From positions 310,001 through 374,000 of the forward strand of contig NZ_FNDS01000003.1 of the NCBI RefSeq assembly GCF_900099785.1: a stretch of 64,000 nt of DNA, in the 5' to 3' direction. The position numbers were made by a program, and so were the translations under genes. Below the pieces are notes generated by a model. It did not search any database. It was not told the origin of the DNA and was given only the letters and a program-made list of their open reading frames with translations. The DNA is from Pseudomonas panipatensis (lineage in GTDB: Bacteria > Pseudomonadota > Gammaproteobacteria > Pseudomonadales > Pseudomonadaceae). Shown in pieces: positions 56,816-64,000 of this stretch (positions within the stretch are counted from its first letter, which is position 1; every line of letters begins with the position of its first letter).

Positions 56816-58254
56816 CAGTGGGCTCCTACTGCGGGAATCTGGGCGGCAGCATCGGCTTCAGCCGGCTTCGAGGCGGCGACGGTGCGGTAGGTGTTGTAGG
56901 CCATGATCAGCATGCCGAGCAGGAACACCGCGCCACCGACCATGCGCACGATGAAGCCCGGATGGCCGGCGGCCAGCGCTTCGACGAAGGAGTAGGTGAG
57001 GGTGCCGTCGGCGTTGACCGCACGCCACATCAGGCCCTGGGTGATGCCGTTGACCCACATGGAGGCGATGTACAGCACGGTGCCGATGGTGGCGAGCCAG
57101 AAGTGCGTGTTGATCAGGCCGACACTGTGCATTTCCTTGCGCCCGAAGACCTTCGGGATCAGGTGGTACAGCGAGCCGATCGATACCATCGCCACCCAGC
57201 CGAGGGCGCCGGCGTGTACGTGGCCGATGGTCCAGTCGGTGTAGTGGGAGAGCGAGTTGACGGTCTTGATGGCCATCATCGGGCCTTCGAAGGTGGACAT
57301 GCCGTAGAAGGCCAGGGACACCACCAGGAAGCGCAGGATCGGATCGCTGCGCAGCTTATGCCAGGCGCCCGAGAGGGTCATCATGCCGTTGATCATGCCG
57401 CCCCAGCTCGGTGCCAGCAGAACCAGCGACATCACCATGCCGAGGGACTGCGCCCAGTCCGGCAGGGCGGTGTAGTGCAGGTGGTGCGGGCCGGCCCAGA
57501 TGTAAACCGAGATCAGTGCCCAGAAGTGCACGATGGACAGGCGATAGGAGTAGACCGGACGTTCGGCTTGCTTGGGCACGAAGTAGTACATCATCCCCAG
57601 GAAGCCGGCGGTGAGGAAGAAGCCCACGGCGTTGTGCCCGTACCACCACTGGACCATGGCGTCGGTGGCGCCGGAGTACAGGGAGTAGGACTTGGTCAGG
57701 GTCACCGGGATTTCCAGGTTGTTGACCAGGTGCAGCAGGGCGACCGTGACGATGAAGGCGCCGAAGAACCAGTTGCCCACATAAATGTGCTTGGTCTTGC
57801 GCTTCATCAGGGTGCCGAAGAACACCACGCCGTAGGCGACCCAGACGATGGTGATGAGGATATCGATCGGCCATTCCAGCTCGGCGTACTCCTTGGAGGA
57901 GGTCCAGCCCAGCGGCAGCGTGATGGCCGCCAGCAGGATCACCAGTTGCCAACCCCAGAAGGTGAAGGCGGCGAGCTTGTCCGAGAACAGGCGCGTCTGG
58001 CAGGTACGCTGTACCGAGTAGTAGCTGGTGGCGAACAGAGCGCAGCCACCGAAGGCGAAGATCACGGCATTGGTGTGCAGCGGGCGCAGGCGCCCGAAGC
58101 TGGTCCACGGCAGGCCGAGGTTGAGTTCCGGCCATACCAGTTGGGCGGCGATGATGACGCCGACCAACATGCCGACGATGCCCCAGATCACCGTCATAAT
58201 GGCGAACTGGCGGACCACCTTATAGTTATAAGCGGTCTGATTGGTTGTGCTCAT
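56815..58254 (-). CDS. ccoN: cbb3-type cytochrome c oxidase catalytic subunit CcoN
   Basis: The protein has 479 residues with 12 membrane helices. Haem-copper motifs are visible, including [37 protein letters not shown] and [18 protein letters not shown]. The start at 58254 ([17 protein letters not shown]) has GGAAG upstream. It reduces O2 with high affinity. Only one ccoNOQP set is seen, where P. aeruginosa has two in tandem. No Anr box is seen upstream. Confidence 0.97.
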   Translation of the reverse strand: MSTTNQTAYNYKVVRQFAIMTVIWGIVGMLVGVIIAAQLVWPELNLGLPWTSFGRLRPLHTNAVIFAFGGCALFATSYYSVQRTCQTRLFSDKLAAFTFWGWQLVILLAAITLPLGWTSSKEYAELEWPIDILITIVWVAYGVVFFGTLMKRKTKHIYVGNWFFGAFIVTVALLHLVNNLEIPVTLTKSYSLYSGATDAMVQWWYGHNAVGFFLTAGFLGMMYYFVPKQAERPVYSYRLSIVHFWALISVYIWAGPHHLHYTALPDWAQSLGMVMSLVLLAPSWGGMINGMMTLSGAWHKLRSDPILRFLVVSLAFYGMSTFEGPMMAIKTVNSLSHYTDWTIGHVHAGALGWVAMVSIGSLYHLIPKVFGRKEMHSVGLINTHFWLATIGTVLYIASMWVNGITQGLMWRAVNADGTLTYSFVEALAAGHPGFIVRMVGGAVFLLGMLIMAYNTYRTVAASKPAEADAAAQIPAVGAH

Positions 58255-58369
58255 TTTTATGGGCTTCCATCCACGGTTACGGGCTAGGCCCATCCCGGCG
58301 GGTTCTTCACGGCAAACGCCGCCCCTCCCCCAGGGACAGGTACTGATTACGCGACTAGCGGAGCAGAGA

Positions 58370-59083
58370 ATGGATAAAGGGCAGTTTTGGAATATTGATG
58401 CCGGTCAATCGCCGTCAGAGAGCGGTGAAGGACCGGCCTGTGGCGCTTTGTCGCTGCGCTGGAACCGGCCGGTCGGAACAGTGTCGGCGACCCTGTTGCT
58501 GGCCCATGGCGCCGGCGCGCCCATGGACAGCCCGTTCATGGAGGCGATGGCGCAGCGCCTGGCCGCGCGCGGTATCGCCGTGGGGCGCTTCGAGTTCCCC
58601 TACATGGCCGCGCGGCGCGGCGATGGACGCAAGCGTCCGCCCAATCCACAGAAGCAATTGCTCGACTGCTGGCGCCAGGTCCATGCCCAGGTGCGCGCCC
58701 AAGTCGAGGGGCCGCTGGCCATCGGCGGCAAGTCCATGGGCGGGCGCATGGCCAGCCTGCTGGCCGACGAGCTGCACGCCGATGCGCTGGTGTGCCTGGG
58801 CTATCCCTTCTATGCCGCCGGCAAAGCGGACAAGCCGCGAGTGGCGCACCTGGCCGAGTTGCTCACGCCGACGCTGATCGTGCAGGGCGAGCGCGATGCC
58901 CTGGGTGACCGTGCGCGGGTCGCCGATTACGCACTGTCCGCGGCGATCCATCTGCATTGGCTGGCTGCCGCCGACCACGATCTGAAGCCGTTGAAGGCCT
59001 CCGGGCTGACCCACGATCAGCACCTGGACAGCGCGGCGGCGGCGGTCGCGGGCTTTTTGCGCGGCTTGGCCGTCACCGGCTGA
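58370..59083 (+). CDS. Alpha/beta-hydrolase family protein
   Basis: The 237-residue protein has [20 protein letters not shown] (about 43-62), the nucleophile elbow GGKSMGGR with Ser (about 125-132), and a C-terminal acid/His region ([10 protein letters not shown] and [10 protein letters not shown]). It belongs to the KANL3/Tex30-like hydrolase group. GGAG precedes the ATG at 58370. The gene is divergent from ccoN. The substrate is unknown. Confidence 0.88.
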   Translation: MDKGQFWNIDAGQSPSESGEGPACGALSLRWNRPVGTVSATLLLAHGAGAPMDSPFMEAMAQRLAARGIAVGRFEFPYMAARRGDGRKRPPNPQKQLLDCWRQVHAQVRAQVEGPLAIGGKSMGGRMASLLADELHADALVCLGYPFYAAGKADKPRVAHLAELLTPTLIVQGERDALGDRARVADYALSAAIHLHWLAAADHDLKPLKASGLTHDQHLDSAAAAVAGFLRGLAVTG

Positions 59084-59203
59084 TCAGTGGTCGTTGGCGC
59101 GATTGTTTCATTAATCACCCCTTAAGCCGGTGTTCCTATCTTCGGCAGCGTCGATTCTTGCAATCGGCGCTCCGCTTTCCTACAGGACAGGCCGAAGAGT
59201 GAT

Positions 59204-60373
59204 ATGAACAACCTCGCTGAACGCTTTGCTAGCGCAACCATCCGCGTCGATCAGGACGTCGCGCACAGTCTGCTATTGACCGGCGCCACGGGCTTTCTCG
59301 GTGGTTCCGTTGCCGCCCGCCTGATCGCCGACGGGCGCGCCGCTGCGCTGCTTTTCCTGGTGCGCGCGGCAACGCCCGAGGAGGGCCTCGAGCGTTTGCG
59401 CGACAATCTGCGCCTGCATGCCGTGGGCGAAGACGAGCTGGAGTGCCTCAACCCCCAGCAAATCCTCTGTGGCGATTTCCTCGACACCCGCTGGTTGCAG
59501 CGTGAACAGGCGCGCCTGATGCGTGTGGAGCAGGTGATCAACTGCGCCGCGGTGGCCTCGTTCTCGAAGAATCCGAATATCTGGCCGGTGAACGTCGAGG
59601 GCACCTTCGCCTTCGCCAAGGCGATGAGCCGCTCGGGTCGGCTCAAGCGTTTCCTCCACGTCGGTACCGCGATGAGCTGCGGGCCGCAGCGTGAGTCGCC
59701 GGTGCGCGAGTCCTGGGACTTCCCTGACGCCGAGCAGCAACTGGTCGACTACACCGCTTCCAAGGCAGAGATCGAGCGACGCATGCGCGAGCAGTTGCCG
59801 GACCTGCCACTGGTGGTGGCGCGGCCGTCGATCGTGGTCGGTCATCGCGAGCTGGGCTGTCAGGCTTCCGGCAGCATTTTCTGGGTGTTCCGCATGGGCT
59901 TCGCCCTGGAAAGCTTCACCTGCGGCCTGGACGAACAGATCGATGTGATTCCGGTGGACTACTGCGCCGAAGCGCTGGTGACTCTGGCGCTGAAGCCGAG
60001 CCTGGCGCACAGCCTGTACCACATCTCCGCCGGGCACGATGCCGCCTGCACCTTCGGCGAGATCGACCAGGCCTACGCCGAGGCTCAGGGCGAGGCGCCG
60101 GTCGGGGCGCGCTACCGCAAGGTATCGCCCGAGGACCTGCGCGAACTGGCCGGTGACTTCGAGTCGCGCATCGGCAAGGCCAACCCGCGTCTGGTGCTGC
60201 GTGCCTTGCGCCTGTACAGCGGCTTCGCCGACCTCAACTACCTGTTCGATAACCAGCGCCTGCTCGACGAAGGCATTCCGTCGCCGCCGCGTTTCACCGA
60301 GTACGTCGATGTCTGCGTGCGCTCGTCGCAGCACCTGAGCATTCCCGCGCAGATGCAGTGGGACTTCAAATGA
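59204..60373 (+). CDS. NAD-binding reductase (Male-sterility/thioester-reductase-like)
   Basis: The protein has 389 residues. The Rossmann motif TGATGFLGGSVAARLI (about 27-42) and LLFLVRAATPEEG are typical of the NAD-binding_4 group. YTASKAEIE (about 184-192) holds the catalytic Tyr and Lys, and RPSIVVGHRE follows. Relatives reduce fatty acyl or aminoacyl thioesters, or act as epimerases. The specific substrate cannot be deduced. It is followed by a strong terminator. Confidence 0.88.
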   Translation: MNNLAERFASATIRVDQDVAHSLLLTGATGFLGGSVAARLIADGRAAALLFLVRAATPEEGLERLRDNLRLHAVGEDELECLNPQQILCGDFLDTRWLQREQARLMRVEQVINCAAVASFSKNPNIWPVNVEGTFAFAKAMSRSGRLKRFLHVGTAMSCGPQRESPVRESWDFPDAEQQLVDYTASKAEIERRMREQLPDLPLVVARPSIVVGHRELGCQASGSIFWVFRMGFALESFTCGLDEQIDVIPVDYCAEALVTLALKPSLAHSLYHISAGHDAACTFGEIDQAYAEAQGEAPVGARYRKVSPEDLRELAGDFESRIGKANPRLVLRALRLYSGFADLNYLFDNQRLLDEGIPSPPRFTEYVDVCVRSSQHLSIPAQMQWDFK

Positions 60374-60403
60374 GCCAGGCGTAGCCGCGCCAACGACCAG
60401 GCG

Positions 60404-60435
60404 AAAAAAAGCCCGTCCTTGCGACGGGCTTTTTC
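60404..60435. terminator. Bidirectional rho-independent terminator
   Basis: AAAAAGCCCGTC and GACGGGCTTTTT enclose a 5-nt loop. T runs are on both strands, serving the reductase and the convergent aer. Confidence 0.93.
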
Positions 60436-60449
60436 GTTTGCGCCGGACC

Positions 60450-62015
60450 TCAGCGGTTGAAGCGCTCCACCAGGGAGTACTGGGTCTGCGCGGTGTCGGT
60501 CAGTTCCTCGCTCAGGCGCGCGGTGCGCCGGGCCTCGTCGGAGGTCTGGTCGGCGAGCTGGGCGATGGTGCTGATGTTGCGGTTGATCTCCTCGGCCACC
60601 GCGCTCTGCTCTTCGGCCGCCGCGGCGATCTGGTTGGCCATGTCGGCGATGTTGGCCACCGAGTCGCTGATGCCGGCCAGGGCGTTGTCGGCCTCGAGCA
60701 CGCGCTCGACGCCTTCGTCGGCCTGACGGCGACCGTTTTCCATGGCGCTCACCGCGTCTTCCGCGGTCTGCTGCAGTTTGGCGATCAGGCCGTGGATCTG
60801 CCCGGTGGATTCCGCCGTGCGCTGCGCCAGCGAGCGCACTTCGTCGGCCACCACGGCGAAGCCGCGGCCCATCTCGCCGGCGCGGGCGGCTTCGATGGCG
60901 GCGTTGAGCGCCAGCAGGTTGGTCTGGTCGGCGATGCCCTTGATCACGTCCACCACGCCGCCGATCTCATTGCTGTCCTGGGCCAGTTGGCTGACCGCCA
61001 GACCGGTTTCGCTGACCGAGGCGGACAGGCGCTGGATGGCTTCGCGGGTTTCGCCGGCGATGTTGCGGCCCTGGCGGGTCAGTTCGTTGGCCTGGCGCGT
61101 GGCGTCGGCGGTGCGCTGTACGTTGTTCGCCACTTCCTGGGTGGTGGCGGCCATCTCGTTGACCGCGGTGGCCACCTGCTCGGTCTCGACGCGCTGGCGC
61201 TCCAGGCCGGACGAGCTGTGGTGGGCCAGGGAGTCGGCCTGGCGCGCCTGTTCGGTGAGGGCTTCGGCGGTGTCCTGCAGGCGCGTCAGGCAGGTCTTCA
61301 TGCGCGCTTCCTGGCTGAGGATGGACATTTCCAGGCGCGCCTGGGCGCCGCGGCTGTCGGTATACATCTGTGCGATCAGCGGGTCCGAGGTGGTCTGCTC
61401 GGCCAGGCGCAGCAGGCGCTTGATGCCGCGCTGTTGCCAGTTCAGCCCGGCCAGGCCGAGCGGAATGGCGAGCAGGGCGGCGACGCTGAAGCCCCAGTGC
61501 GAGTCCAGCCAGACACCGATGAGGAAGGAGACTTGGCTGATGAGGATGAAGGGCAGCCAGTCGAGCAGGACCGGCAGCCACTTGTCACGCCGCGGGACCG
61601 CCGGCTTGCCGAGATTGATGCGCTGGTAGAGGGCCTGGGCGCGTTGCACCTGCTCGGCGCTCGGACGGACCCGCACCGACTCGTAGCCGATGATCTCGTT
61701 GCGCTCGAAGATCGGCGTGACGTAGGCGCTGACCCAGTAGTGGTCGCCGTTCTTGCAGCGGTTCTTGACGATACCCATCCACGGGCGCCCGTTCTTCAGC
61801 GTCGTCCACATATGGGCGAACACCGCCGGCGGTACGTCCGGATGGCGCACCATGTTGTGCGGCGCACCGAGCAACTCGTCCCGCTCGAAGCCGCTGATGG
61901 CGACGAAGGCATCGTTGGCATAGGTAATGACGCCACGGCTGTCGGTGGTGGAAATCAGGCGTTGTTCGACCGGATAGGTACGTTCACGCTGGGTAACGGG
62001 TTGGTTGTTGCGCAT
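60450..62015 (-). CDS. aer: Aerotaxis receptor Aer
   Basis: The protein has 521 residues. A PAS domain (about 20-115, [20 protein letters not shown]) is followed by two hydrophobic segments (about 150-190), a short HAMP-like region and an MCP signalling domain whose hairpin tip is [20 protein letters not shown]. It senses redox or O2 through FAD on the PAS domain and drives swimming to oxygen. It matches Aer of P. aeruginosa in size and place. Upstream of the ATG at 62015 I see no clear Anr box. Confidence 0.95.
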   Translation of the reverse strand: MRNNQPVTQRERTYPVEQRLISTTDSRGVITYANDAFVAISGFERDELLGAPHNMVRHPDVPPAVFAHMWTTLKNGRPWMGIVKNRCKNGDHYWVSAYVTPIFERNEIIGYESVRVRPSAEQVQRAQALYQRINLGKPAVPRRDKWLPVLLDWLPFILISQVSFLIGVWLDSHWGFSVAALLAIPLGLAGLNWQQRGIKRLLRLAEQTTSDPLIAQMYTDSRGAQARLEMSILSQEARMKTCLTRLQDTAEALTEQARQADSLAHHSSSGLERQRVETEQVATAVNEMAATTQEVANNVQRTADATRQANELTRQGRNIAGETREAIQRLSASVSETGLAVSQLAQDSNEIGGVVDVIKGIADQTNLLALNAAIEAARAGEMGRGFAVVADEVRSLAQRTAESTGQIHGLIAKLQQTAEDAVSAMENGRRQADEGVERVLEADNALAGISDSVANIADMANQIAAAAEEQSAVAEEINRNISTIAQLADQTSDEARRTARLSEELTDTAQTQYSLVERFNR

Positions 62016-62328
62016 GGGGAGGGGATTCCACGAAGACGGCTTTACAGTCTGTTTATCGGCTGGGCCTGGCGGATGTTGAATTTTCTTACAGAAATTTGCG
62101 AGAGAATTGTCCGTTGTGTGATGGCAGGATGCCAGTCGCACTTGGTTGTAAGTGATTTTCTCACGATCGTGACTGGGTAGTCGAAAAAGTCTGTAGGAAG
62201 CGATGCGTCGATTCCACCCCGGCCGCCCAGGCGCGCGGGCCTTGTCCCGGCGCCGCTATGCCAGCACGGCAGCGGATCGGACGATGCGCCCTCCCATGCG
62301 GGCGATCGCCGATCCGCTTGCCGGGACG
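62016..62328. other. Intergenic region between aer and acnA with a long stem-loop
   Basis: This 313-bp stretch has no gene. A long stem lies at 62272-62317: GCGGATCGG pairs with CCGATCCGC, and the inner CGAT/CGCCC pairs with GGGCG/ATCG. It is directly downstream of acnA but lacks a T run. Nothing else is recognised. Confidence 0.5.

Positions 62329-64000
<1,672 letters not shown>

Overview
The window is a high-GC gammaproteobacterial chromosome segment of the Pseudomonas lineage. From dnaX (33.4 kb) to acnA (64 kb) the gene content and order (dnaX-ybaB-recR-acyl-CoA dehydrogenase ... apt-anr-hemN-ccoS/I/H/G-ccoP/Q/O/N-aer-acnA) is what is known from P. aeruginosa and relatives. The left half (1-32.5 kb) is an accessory surface/secretion island joined directly to this conserved block. 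Species cannot be fixed from the sequence alone.

The island (1-32.5 kb) carries three complete or near-complete type I secretion (T1SS) gene sets and four candidate substrates. (A) Minus strand, 6.3 kb to 1: an ABC exporter with a degenerate C39-like domain, an HlyD adaptor and a serralysin-like RTX metalloprotease cut by the window edge. (B) Plus strand, 19.8-24.7 kb: a CvaA-type adaptor, an ABC exporter with an intact C39 peptidase triad and a TolC-type channel. These are followed by a 127-residue glycine-zipper protein with a classic 15-residue double-glycine leader (25.3 kb), which looks like a class II microcin or Cdz-type contact-dependent toxin. (C) Plus strand, 25.9-31.2 kb: a Lap/Bap-like TolC-ABC-HlyD operon with a TPR/glycosyltransferase-like gene behind it. 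Two giant Ig-repeat adhesin-like proteins lie upstream (7.2-14.8 kb, about 2522 aa; 15.2-19.6 kb, 1458 aa). The second ends in FG-GAP-like and RTX-like segments. They are the probable cargo of system C, though this is inferred.

The most unusual signal is a conserved element of about 50 bp (GGC-TTTA/TAGG region, core TTCCTTAGATAC, then about 17-18 bp to TAGCAT/TAGTAT). It stands upstream of both adhesins, the glycine-zipper peptide and the TolC-ABC-HlyD operon. It implies one regulon in which large adhesins, their exporter and a secreted glycine-zipper toxin are switched on together. No immunity gene is obvious beside the toxin candidate.

The middle (33.4-46.7 kb) holds DNA replication/repair genes (dnaX, ybaB, recR), an acyl-CoA dehydrogenase, and an SDR/Baeyer-Villiger monooxygenase pair divergent from a TetR regulator with a doubled palindromic operator. 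A 100-bp tandem palindromic repeat array follows. Then comes an Escherichia-type cytochrome bd operon (cydP-cydA-cydB-cydX-ybgE), a putative metal-dependent hydrolase and apt.

The right part (46.8-64 kb) is the microaerobic respiration block: the Anr regulator, hemN with an Anr box, the cbb3 oxidase assembly genes ccoGHIS plus a SafE-like membrane protein, a single ccoNOQP operon, a small hydrolase, a NAD-binding reductase, the aerotaxis receptor and a partial acnA.
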